Origin: Arcicella sp.
GTDB lineage: Bacteria; Bacteroidota; Bacteroidia; Cytophagales; Spirosomataceae
DNA length: 41,840 nt
Direction of reading: 5' to 3'
Assembly (NCBI GenBank): GCA_025454855.1
Contig: JALONS010000068.1
Location: 1 to 41,840 of the forward strand
Below the pieces are notes generated by a model. It had not been told where the DNA came from, made no database searches, and saw nothing but the letters and a program-made list of their open reading frames with translations. Positions 26,249-34,031 of the stretch are shown here, piece after piece; within the stretch, counting starts at the first letter, position 1; every line of letters starts with the position of its first letter. A program made the position numbers and the translations under genes.

Positions 26249-26291
26249 GCATTTTTTTTATTGCAAAATATTTTTGCAATAAAAAAAATGC
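26249..26291. repeat. Perfect 20-bp-arm AT palindrome at the edge of the four-gene island
   Basis: Arms at 26249-26268 and 26272-26291 (ends GCATTTTTTTTATTGC) are exact inverted copies around a 3-nt centre. It lies 80 bp past the stop of the last island gene. The oligo-T/oligo-A tracts lie inside the arms, so it could end transcription from either side or mark an island boundary. Confidence 0.85.
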
Positions 26292-26370
26292 AAAATCGTA
26301 GATGATTATCTAAAATTTTTAACTCTTGAGTTTCATTTAGCTCATTGGTAAAACTCTGTCAAGAATTATC

Positions 26371-27003
26371 TTAAATAAAAGATGATTTCGTTAAACGAAA
26401 ATCATTCTCGTCACAAAGAATTTCAAATGCTTTTAAATTATCCTCCAATGTTGATGCTGTTGTTGTATCGTAGTTCTCTAAAAGAAACAATCTCATCTCA
26501 TTATATTTCTTATACATATATCTGAGGCTTTCTTGAATAGTATCATCAGTTGTCAAAAAATTATGAATGAAAGCATTTTCACAATCTTGAAAATAAGGGT
26601 CGGTTTCATCTGCTACCGATGTTATTTTTGCATTATAGCCAATAAATATTCGACAACCTTGTTCTCTTAATTTACTCCCTAAATTTTTTGCAGTCAAACA
26701 ACAGCATGAGTAAAATAAAGCCTCACCAAAAAAATAAGCATTTTGTGAATGAATGTACTTATTATCACCAATTAGAATCGAATCATCATTGCCATGCGAA
26801 TAAGCAATGAATACAAATGGTTTTCCATCGAAAGTGCTTATATGGTGCTCTATTGGGTTTGAAAGACATTGTAAGCTATTTAATGATTGTAGATTAATGT
26901 GAGACAATGAACCTATTTTATCATTCAAATCTTGGTGGCTTGATTCAAAATAACTTCCCATTCTACTATCTTCATTGTCATAGATTGCTAATAGATTATT
27001 CAT
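26371..27003 (-). CDS. Predicted CHAT/caspase-like cysteine protease (clan CD), putative effector
   Basis: A 210-residue protein with no named homologue that I recognise, but with the layout of the caspase/CHAT fold: a hydrophobic strand running into the catalytic-type histidine, FVFIAYSHGNDD (H70), and a second strand running into cysteine, YFFGEALFYSCCC (C100 likely, C101/C102 adjacent). Next comes LGSKLREQGCRIFIGYNAKI, which parallels the segment after the CHAT cysteine where a helix leads to a strand. The C-terminal part (about 150-210) is helical and charged. No signal peptide. It is the last gene of the operon and overlaps the receiver gene by 8 bp, fitting an effector controlled by that module. 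Protease activity and substrate are inference. Confidence 0.7.
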   Translation of the reverse strand: MNNLLAIYDNEDSRMGSYFESSHQDLNDKIGSLSHINLQSLNSLQCLSNPIEHHISTFDGKPFVFIAYSHGNDDSILIGDNKYIHSQNAYFFGEALFYSCCCLTAKNLGSKLREQGCRIFIGYNAKITSVADETDPYFQDCENAFIHNFLTTDDTIQESLRYMYKKYNEMRLFLLENYDTTTASTLEDNLKAFEILCDENDFRLTKSSFI

Positions 27004-27643
27004 TTTTAGTGGTGATTTTCGTATCTAATTTATCTATGTCTTTTTGAAGTAATGAAATGGCTGTGCTTATGATATTACTGGACATTTTTCTACCTAAATC
27101 AGTATCTTGACGAATGTTATTCAAAACATCATTCATACTTAATAAATCGCCATTCTCATCTTTCATGTAAGGCTTTTCTCTTGTAAAAAACTCATGTCTT
27201 AAAATCCATTCTTCTAAAATGCAATCAACACGATTGTTCATGGAATTGATGGCTTTTTCTACTTCTTGTATCGCTCTTTCGTAACCATCAGTTTTATCTA
27301 CCAATGCCATGAGATGGTTATTTACACAATCTTTCAACTCCTTTCTATCAATTATATCAATTTCATGTGAGGTGTATAAAATGATATAAATTAACGAAGA
27401 CTTTTCCTGTAATGGTTTTAACCAAGTAAGTCCATTTGCTTTTTTTGTACCAAAATCATAATCTAATATAACAACTGTACGCTTCGTTAGATTTGCGTTA
27501 ATATAATCCAACCCTTCCTCTGGTGTTTCTTGCCAAATGACATTATCTTCTCCATAAAGTTCTACAAGTTCCTCGAACAACGGTCTTTCTTTAAACCGTG
27601 AATCATCATCAATAGTAATAATTTGAAAAGGTCTATTTTGCAT
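26996..27643 (-). CDS. Receiver-domain (response regulator) protein with unassigned C-terminal region
   Basis: A 215-residue protein. The first 135 residues form a two-component receiver: acidic pocket D12-D14 (ITIDDDSRF), phosphoacceptor D61 in VVILDYDFG, switch T91/S92 in IILYTSHE, and K117 in LVDKTDG. The remaining 80 residues (helical, ILEEWILRHEFF, then NNIRQDTDLGRKMSSNIIS) match no output domain I know and no DNA-binding motif, so it probably acts by protein contacts. It sits 5 bp after the dual-GHKL/kinase-like gene and overlaps the protease gene by 8 bp, so partner assignment is strong: the histidine-bearing protein upstream is its likely phosphodonor and the protease its likely target. 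Confidence 0.85.
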   Translation of the reverse strand: MQNRPFQIITIDDDSRFKERPLFEELVELYGEDNVIWQETPEEGLDYINANLTKRTVVILDYDFGTKKANGLTWLKPLQEKSSLIYIILYTSHEIDIIDRKELKDCVNNHLMALVDKTDGYERAIQEVEKAINSMNNRVDCILEEWILRHEFFTREKPYMKDENGDLLSMNDVLNNIRQDTDLGRKMSSNIISTAISLLQKDIDKLDTKITTKNE

Positions 27644-27648
27644 ATTGG

Positions 27649-29790
27649 CTATTTTTTGAATGGAATAGTAAGTTGAATTGTAGTTCCTTCATGTTTAAAT
27701 TCGCTATCAATAACTTCTGCTACTCCTCCATAGGTTTCTAAATTGGTTTGTACTATGTAGAGTCCCATGCCTGCACCACCTTGTTCTTGGGTAGTAGTAA
27801 AATAAATATCAAATACTTTTTCTCTATTTTTTCCAGGGATACCAATACCATTATCCGAAAACAGTATAATCATCTCTTCTAAATCAACTTTAACAGTACA
27901 TTGTATTTTCTTGATAAAATTTCCTTCAAGTGCTTTGATGGAATTACTTATTAGATTGGTAATAATATCTTGAAAAAACACTTTGTTACCATAAAGCGAA
28001 ATGTCTTTTTCAATTTTAAGACTGTATTCAATCCTTTTCTCTAACAAAATATCACTATGTACATCAAAAACTCTTTGTAAAAGTTCTTCTACTCCAAAAT
28101 CCTCGGCGGGTAAATCTGTTCGAGCATATTTAAGCATAAAATCTACAACTTTTAACAGTTTATGCATTTCAACATTAATATCAGAAGCATAACGCTTTAT
28201 CTTGTTTTGATTTGCTTCGGTAAAAGGCTTGTTTGTAATATAAGAAGCATTATCTTTTATCGTAGCAATAGTAGTTCTGATGACATGAGAGATTTTTGCA
28301 GAAAACGATGACAATGACATTAAACTAAAATACATCTTTTCTTTTCGCTCTTCTTCTTTCTTAGTCTCTTGATATTCAGTTGTAATTGCTTCAACACCTT
28401 TTTGAATCTGGTCAAATTTATCAACTATTACTGCGACAACCTCTGCTTGTTTTTTCTCAGTTTTGGCTGCTCTTAATTTTTTTAATTCCTTTTGTAAATC
28501 ATCTACAATATTCTTAGTTTCATCGAAAGCATTTAATCTTTCTTTTGTTTTTTCATCTCTGGCAACCTTCCGTGTTTTCATAAAAACATCTAACTGCTCA
28601 TAGATAAAATCTTTCAATTCTCTGTATTCAATAGTATTCAGAAAATCTTGACGATTAGTTGAGTCTATAATTTCAGGATTACCATCTTTTGTTATTTCAA
28701 TAAAACCGATACAATCTCTTGTTCCCATTCTATCAAAAGTAGCTCTCCACCGCCGCTTATTTATGCCCAAAACATCTCTTCTTTTTTCATCTTCCGCTTC
28801 ATATTCAGCGAAGGGTGTTGTTAGAATTCCATCACGATATATTTTTATACCATCAATTCTTACAGAAGTTTGCTTATAAAAAATATTAAACCGATCTTTT
28901 GCCTCAGCATCAAAATAATAAAGATAAAATTTAATAAGTCCAAAACTTTGTTTTGCTTTCTTTTTTACAATTACTTTTTGCTTTTCTATATCGAAAAATA
29001 GATATTCCTGTAACTGATCTTCTTTATCAAATGTCAATTCAAAAGAACTTGATGAAAAGCGTTTTTCATCACCTTCAACTAACTTTGATTCAAAATAAGG
29101 CTCATATTCTATTGCTTTTATAAAAATTTTAAAAGGATATTTTGCTTCGTGAAAAGGAGAAACTAAACGAGATAATTCTTTATATGCTCTTTCAATATCG
29201 TCTAATGTCCAAATTTCTCTCGGTAAAAAGATTTCCAAAGTAGTACCATTTTCAAAAGTAGGTTCTACATATTCAAAGTCATTCTCAATATCTGTGAATA
29301 ATTTAGGGGCATTTTCTGTTTGAGTAAAAAGGTCTAATGATTTTTGTTCCTCAGCTAAATCCTGATACGTTTGCCAGTTAATAGTTGCGACTAATTCTTT
29401 CTCATCTCCTTTTTGACGAGTTCTGATATTAACTTTTTGTCCTAACTTATCAACTGCAAAACGCCCAATACCTTTTTCACCAATGTAACGGCGTTTATAA
29501 GGTTCAGGTGAATATAAATCCTTTCTTTTGCTATTCGTACCAATCACCATCCACTTATTTTGAATATCGGAGAGCGTCATTCCAATACCATCATCTTTGA
29601 TAATTATTTTACTTTCATTATTTTTTATTCCTACATTTATAAACTCAATGGTTACATTTTCAGCATTGGCATCGTAAGAATTTTTTACCAATTCAAATAA
29701 AGCTGTAATACGGTCAGTAATAAGGTCACGACCAAGTAAACGGAAAGTATTGACATCAAAACGCCATTTGAGTTTATTATTTTGAGCCAT
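27649..29790 (-). CDS. Dual-GHKL protein: MutL/MORC/Hsp90-like ATPase fused to a histidine-kinase-like module
   Basis: A 713-residue cytosolic protein with two Bergerat-fold ATPase sites. The N-terminal one (about 10-390) has ELVKNSYDA (E33, N37), DDGIGM (66-71) and the lid GEKGIGRFAVDKLG (104-117), then a transducer-like region with NKRRWRATFDRMG. A charged coiled coil follows (about 405-490). The C-terminal part has a kinase-type dimerisation helix with candidate phosphoacceptor H502 (KISHVIRTTIATI), N-box DIITNLISNSIKA (N612, N616), DNGIG (646-650) and GGAGMGLYIV (671-680). No membrane or classical sensor domain. Its start overlaps the methyltransferase gene by 14 bp. GHKL ATPases related to MutL/MORC are known in restriction-modification-type systems; the fusion with a kinase core is unusual. 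Confidence 0.87.
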   Translation of the reverse strand: MAQNNKLKWRFDVNTFRLLGRDLITDRITALFELVKNSYDANAENVTIEFINVGIKNNESKIIIKDDGIGMTLSDIQNKWMVIGTNSKRKDLYSPEPYKRRYIGEKGIGRFAVDKLGQKVNIRTRQKGDEKELVATINWQTYQDLAEEQKSLDLFTQTENAPKLFTDIENDFEYVEPTFENGTTLEIFLPREIWTLDDIERAYKELSRLVSPFHEAKYPFKIFIKAIEYEPYFESKLVEGDEKRFSSSSFELTFDKEDQLQEYLFFDIEKQKVIVKKKAKQSFGLIKFYLYYFDAEAKDRFNIFYKQTSVRIDGIKIYRDGILTTPFAEYEAEDEKRRDVLGINKRRWRATFDRMGTRDCIGFIEITKDGNPEIIDSTNRQDFLNTIEYRELKDFIYEQLDVFMKTRKVARDEKTKERLNAFDETKNIVDDLQKELKKLRAAKTEKKQAEVVAVIVDKFDQIQKGVEAITTEYQETKKEEERKEKMYFSLMSLSSFSAKISHVIRTTIATIKDNASYITNKPFTEANQNKIKRYASDINVEMHKLLKVVDFMLKYARTDLPAEDFGVEELLQRVFDVHSDILLEKRIEYSLKIEKDISLYGNKVFFQDIITNLISNSIKALEGNFIKKIQCTVKVDLEEMIILFSDNGIGIPGKNREKVFDIYFTTTQEQGGAGMGLYIVQTNLETYGGVAEVIDSEFKHEGTTIQLTIPFKK

Positions 29791-30862
29791 ATTCTTCTAA
29801 ATGTTTTTTGATACTTTCAGCAATAACTTCTCCCAATTTAACAGGAACGGCATTTCCTATATGACGAGCGATAGTAGCCGTTGATAATGGTTTTTCAGGA
29901 TTTTGAAAATTGTAATTGATAGGAAATGTTTGAAATAATGCCGCTTCTCGCATAGATATAGCACGGTCTTGCTCAGGATGTCCAAAACGTCCATTGCCAA
30001 GTCCAACACAATAAGTAGTCATTGTGGGAGCAACATCATCCCATGACATTCGTCCATAAACACTGCGAAATGAAGCCCCTCCTTCTTTTTTATGACAAGC
30101 CAATTTTAAGTCTTCGGGCCATTCACGCCAAAAACCACCTTCCCTTGTTGCTTGTATTCTTCTTTTGTTTAAATCACCTAATTTACGAGCATAATGTAAG
30201 GAGTCATTTTTGTCCTGAACACCATCTTCTATTTCGGGTAAAGCTCCTATTGCCTTTCTAACTGTAACGTAATTTGTTTGATTATGAGTTGGAGGTATTA
30301 GGGATAATTTTCCAAGTTTAGATGCTAATAAAATGAGTCTTTTACGGCGTTGAGGCACCCCGTAATCTTGTGCATTTACTATCGACCAATCAACAGTATA
30401 ATTCATATCTTCCAAAACAGAAATAAAATCGTTCAGAATCTTACCCTCATTAAATTTAGCCAATTGAGGTACATTTTCCATTGAAACAATTTGAGCATCA
30501 GTTTCTTGTATTAAACGAGCAAATGAGTAAAGCAAAGCCCACTTACCTTCGGTATTCTCATCATCTATTTTTTTGCTAATTTTATTCTTATTTGTATAAA
30601 CTGAAAAAGGCTGACAGGGAGCACAACCCACCAGTATTTTTTTCTTAGAATTGAAAAAAGTATTTAATTCTTCACCCGTAACGTTTTTTATATCTTTTGT
30701 TATGTACTTAGCACCTTTATTATTTTCTTCAAAAGCGTATTCACAAGATTTGTCAATGTCATATCCTGCAACTACATTGAATCCTGCTTTTACAAAGCCG
30801 TGTGTCAAGCCACCAACTCCACAAAACATATCAATAACTGCGAAGTCTTTAATTGAAATCAT
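29777..30862 (-). CDS. DNA (cytosine-5-)-methyltransferase
   Basis: A 361-residue C5-MTase. From the ATG at 30862: motif I AVIDMFCGVGGLTHGF (8-23), motif IV GCAPCQPFS with catalytic C83, motif VI SMENVPQ (E129), motif VIII QRRKRLILLAS (171-181), a target-recognition region at about 190-275, then SMREAALFQTFP (motif IX) and IARHIGNAVPVKLGE (motif X). All catalytic motifs are intact. The recognition site is not readable. It is the first gene of the operon and overlaps the next by 14 bp. The frame extends to a TTG at 30940, which would add 26 residues; a promoter match lies 37 nt before that TTG, so the longer form is possible. No restriction nuclease gene adjoins it. Confidence 0.95.
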   Translation of the reverse strand: MISIKDFAVIDMFCGVGGLTHGFVKAGFNVVAGYDIDKSCEYAFEENNKGAKYITKDIKNVTGEELNTFFNSKKKILVGCAPCQPFSVYTNKNKISKKIDDENTEGKWALLYSFARLIQETDAQIVSMENVPQLAKFNEGKILNDFISVLEDMNYTVDWSIVNAQDYGVPQRRKRLILLASKLGKLSLIPPTHNQTNYVTVRKAIGALPEIEDGVQDKNDSLHYARKLGDLNKRRIQATREGGFWREWPEDLKLACHKKEGGASFRSVYGRMSWDDVAPTMTTYCVGLGNGRFGHPEQDRAISMREAALFQTFPINYNFQNPEKPLSTATIARHIGNAVPVKLGEVIAESIKKHLEEYGSK

Positions 30863-30976
30863 ATCAAAAAATGGGTTAAGTTTATCAGTAGTGTTTATTT
30901 TTTCAAAGGGATTATTCTCCAAAGTATTGATTTTGAGCAACTTGCAATTTTAAATATTTTATAAGTTGTTGATTAT

Positions 30977-31003
30977 CAAATATATAAACTTTTAAAATAT
31001 CAA
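30977..31003 (-). promoter_or_regulatory. Candidate promoter of the four-gene island operon
   Basis: Minus-strand TATATTTG (30984-30977), a match to TAnnTTTG, preceded by TTTTTG (31006-31001) with a 16-nt spacer, slightly short of the usual 19-21. It lies between the polA stop and the methyltransferase gene, as expected for an independently expressed module. Confidence 0.5.
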
Positions 31004-31087
31004 AAACTCCTATACTAAAATGCTGTAAAGATAAAGTAAATCATGGTTATTTTGATAATGAAATGAATATTTAAAGAGACTATTCCA

Positions 31088-33877
31088 TCAATGTGCCTCC
31101 AACCAATTCAACCCAACGCCCATACCTGTTTCCATTTTTACAGGGAAAGGTATGGCACTGACCATCAGCTCATTTACTTTGGTTTTCATCAGTTCTAATT
31201 CTGATTTATGCACATCAAAAACTAATTCGTCATGCACCGTCAGGATGATACGAGATTGTAATTTTTCTTGTTTGATAAAATCATTCACTTTTATCATCGC
31301 CACTTTAATCATATCGGCTGCCGACCCTTGAATGGGGGCATTCACGGCGTTCCGTTCGGCAAAACCACGTTCTACCATATTCTGAGAATTGATGTCTCGT
31401 AGATACCGTCTTCTACCTAAAATGGTTTCTACGTAGCCATTGTCACGAGCCATAATCACGGCATCGTTCATGTATTTTTTGATGGATGGAAATTCCTTCC
31501 AATAGTTGTCTATCAATTCTTTGGCTTCGGTGCGGCTCACACCCACTTGCTCTGCTAAACCAAAAGCTGAAACGCCATAAATAATCCCGAAATTGACGGT
31601 TTTGGCTTTCCTACGCATTTCAGAAGTTACTTCATCTAAACTCACGTTGAATACTTTTGCGGCAGTTGTAGCATGAATATCTCGCCCTTGATTAAAGGCT
31701 TCTATCATGGATTCGTCTTTGGCAAAAGCCGCCATAATTCGTAATCGTCCACGGGCGGTACGAATCGGGATATTTTGTAAGTTCGGATTGGTACTTGATA
31801 AACGTCCCGTTGCGGTAACGGCTTGATTAAATGAGGTATGTACTCGACCCGTTTTGGTTGAAATCAGTTGTGGCAAGGCATCTACATACGTTGATTTTAA
31901 TTTTTGCAATTCTCTGAAATCCAGAATTTTACGAGCAATTTCGTGCTGAGATTCTAATTTTGAAAGCACTTCTTCACCCGTCATATATTGACCCGTTTTG
32001 GTTTTCTTGGCTTTGGGGTCAAGTTTGAGTTTTTCAAATAAAATATCGCCCAACTGCTTCGGTGAACTGAGGTTAAACTCTTGTCCTGCCAACTCAAAAA
32101 CACGAGTTTGCACTTCCAGCATATCTTTCTCTAAGGTCTTCGACATATCCGCTAAGAAAGCGGTATCAAGTTTTACACCTTCCATTTCAATATCTGCCAA
32201 TACCTGTGTCAGAGGCATTTCTACGTCTTCTAATAGTTTAACAGCACTCGGATTTTGGGCTAAGATGGGATGTAATTTATCTCTCAATTGTAGGGTAATA
32301 TCGGCATCTTCGGCGGCATATTCTTTTACTTTTTCCAACTCTACATCTCGCATATTACCCTGCTTCGCTCCTTTTTTACCGATTAATTCTTCGATTGAAA
32401 CGGGTGTGTAATTCAAGAAATCTTCCGCCAAAATATCCATTCCATGACGTTTTTCTGGCTCAATTAAGTAATGAGCCAACATGGTATCGTAGGTCTTGCC
32501 TTTTACTTCTACACCGTATTGCGACAGCACCATGAGGTCGTATTTGATATTCTGGGCAATTTTTTCAATTTTTTCATTCAAGAAAATTACCTTAAATTCA
32601 TCCACAATGGCTTGAGCTTCAGCACGATTAGCGGGGACGGGTACATAATAGCCCTCACCCGCACGGTACGCAAAGGACATACCTACCAGTTCAGCATCAA
32701 CGGCATCAACGCTGGTGGTTTCGGTATCAAAGCAAATAGCATCTTGCAAACTCAAAAAGTGAATCAACGACTGGCGTAATTCGGGCTTGTCGATGAGGTG
32801 GTATTGGTGTACGGTGTTGTCGATGTTCGATTTACGATGTTCGATGTTCGGCTCAAGCTCACTATCATTTGAACTAAATATATCCAATTGTTTTTCAGGA
32901 ACTAAACTGGCAAACATATCCATCTGTGCAGAAGGAGCAACGACTTTTTTACTACTTGTTGAAACCTGTTTACTGCTGACTGCTGACTGCTCACTATTTG
33001 CTTCGTCTCCTAACAGTCTTCTTCGTAAAGTTCTGAATTCTAATTCATCTAACAGTGGAGAAAGTAATTCTTTATTTACTTCCGAAATCTTCAAATCTTC
33101 TTCATCAAATGGCACGGGTACTTCACAATGAATCGTGGCTAATTCTTTCGATAAAAGCCCTTGTTCGGCAAAATTTCGTACATTTTCTTGTTGCTTGCCT
33201 TTTAGTTTATCTACATTGGCAATCAAATTTTCTACTGAACCGTACTCTTCAATCAACTTTTGGGCAGTCTTTTCACCAATCCCCGGAATCCCCGGGATAT
33301 TATCGGAAGCATCGCCCATTAATCCCAAAATATCAATTACTTTCATCACGTCATCAATGCCCCAACGCTCACAAATTTCGTTTACTCCGAGTACCTCCAC
33401 TCCTTTGCCCATGTAAGCGGGTTTGTACATAAAAATGCGTTCTTCTACCAACTGACCGTAATCTTTATCGGGGGTCATCATATATACTTCCATATCATCG
33501 TGGTCACGCACAGCACGTTTTGCCATCGTGCCAATGATGTCGTCGGCTTCGTAGCCTTCCATAATCAACAACGGAATCCTCATGGCTTCGCAAAGCCTTT
33601 TTACATACGGAATTGCAATGGTAATATCTTCGGGTTGTTCTTGGCGTTGAGCTTTGTAAGCCTCAAACTGAATGTGGCGAAACGTGGGTTTTGGTGTATC
33701 AAAAGCTACCCCAATATGCGTAGGTTTTTCTTTACTGATTACTTCCAAAAGCGTATTAGCAAACCCAAATACGGCACTGGTATTCATGCCTGTTGAGGTA
33801 ATGCGAGGTGTTTTCTGAAAAGCAAAGTGGGCTCTGTAAATCAATGCAAAGGCATCGAGAAGGAAAAGTTTTTTCAT
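31088..33877 (-). CDS. polA: DNA polymerase I with polymerase motif A missing
   Basis: A 929-residue Pol I with a 5'-nuclease domain (1-290: LLDAFALIYRA, YEADDIIG, TPDKDYGQLV, GDASDNIPGIPGIGEK), an intact 3'-5' exonuclease (FDTETTSVD at about 383, NIKYDL, EYAAEDAD) and a polymerase domain. Motif B (KTVNFGIIYGVSAFG) and motif C (VHDELVFDV) are present. Motif A is not: NLQNIPIRTARGR (to R711) runs straight into LRIMAAFAKDE, whereas E. coli has about 23 more residues there, including DYSQIE with the catalytic aspartate. The frame is kept, so this looks like a clean deletion, real or from assembly. The linker (290-355) is low-complexity and carries QMDMF (318-322) and QLDIF (330-334). If the sequence is right, polymerisation should be lost and both nucleases kept. 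Confidence 0.95.
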   Translation of the reverse strand: MKKLFLLDAFALIYRAHFAFQKTPRITSTGMNTSAVFGFANTLLEVISKEKPTHIGVAFDTPKPTFRHIQFEAYKAQRQEQPEDITIAIPYVKRLCEAMRIPLLIMEGYEADDIIGTMAKRAVRDHDDMEVYMMTPDKDYGQLVEERIFMYKPAYMGKGVEVLGVNEICERWGIDDVMKVIDILGLMGDASDNIPGIPGIGEKTAQKLIEEYGSVENLIANVDKLKGKQQENVRNFAEQGLLSKELATIHCEVPVPFDEEDLKISEVNKELLSPLLDELEFRTLRRRLLGDEANSEQSAVSSKQVSTSSKKVVAPSAQMDMFASLVPEKQLDIFSSNDSELEPNIEHRKSNIDNTVHQYHLIDKPELRQSLIHFLSLQDAICFDTETTSVDAVDAELVGMSFAYRAGEGYYVPVPANRAEAQAIVDEFKVIFLNEKIEKIAQNIKYDLMVLSQYGVEVKGKTYDTMLAHYLIEPEKRHGMDILAEDFLNYTPVSIEELIGKKGAKQGNMRDVELEKVKEYAAEDADITLQLRDKLHPILAQNPSAVKLLEDVEMPLTQVLADIEMEGVKLDTAFLADMSKTLEKDMLEVQTRVFELAGQEFNLSSPKQLGDILFEKLKLDPKAKKTKTGQYMTGEEVLSKLESQHEIARKILDFRELQKLKSTYVDALPQLISTKTGRVHTSFNQAVTATGRLSSTNPNLQNIPIRTARGRLRIMAAFAKDESMIEAFNQGRDIHATTAAKVFNVSLDEVTSEMRRKAKTVNFGIIYGVSAFGLAEQVGVSRTEAKELIDNYWKEFPSIKKYMNDAVIMARDNGYVETILGRRRYLRDINSQNMVERGFAERNAVNAPIQGSAADMIKVAMIKVNDFIKQEKLQSRIILTVHDELVFDVHKSELELMKTKVNELMVSAIPFPVKMETGMGVGLNWLEAH
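32821..32848. repeat. Heptamer repeat (CGATGTT) inside polA
   Basis: Four in-phase heptamers, CGATGTT, CGATTTA, CGATGTT, CGATGTT, lying in the coding sequence of the polA linker and translated on the minus strand as part of NIEHRKSNID. Related units occur at 14020-14068. Confidence 0.85.
32972..32992. repeat. Heptamer repeat (ACTGCTG) inside polA
   Basis: Three in-phase heptamers, ACTGCTG, ACTGCTG, ACTGCTC, in the polA linker, translated on the minus strand as SEQSAVSS. It is a third heptamer type in this window. Confidence 0.8.
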
Positions 33878-33908
33878 CGGGGTTTTGTATAATTTTCGTA
33901 ACGATGTT

Positions 33909-33916
33909 CAAAAATA
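33909..33916 (-). promoter_or_regulatory. Candidate -7 promoter element for polA
   Basis: Minus-strand TATTTTTG fits TAnnTTTG and lies 32 nt upstream of the polA ATG. No TTG at the proper distance upstream. Confidence 0.4.
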
Positions 33917-34031
33917 CAGAAAAGGAAATAAAGTAACACAGACTTACGTGTGTAAAGAATGTAATGGTATCTCATTGACCGACTGAAGTCACCACTTTTC
34001 TTAATTTAAGAATACCGTTTAAATATTTTAT

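Noticed and set aside
26371-30862. Classical type II restriction-modification or a plain two-component system
   Set aside because: There is no nuclease gene for the former, and the MutL/MORC-like domain, methyltransferase and protease do not fit the latter. A known two-component defence type such as Detocs would need a different kinase layout.
31998-33131. Several plus-strand frames of 90-140 codons inside polA
   Set aside because: They are antisense to a conserved gene and have no domain or start signal.
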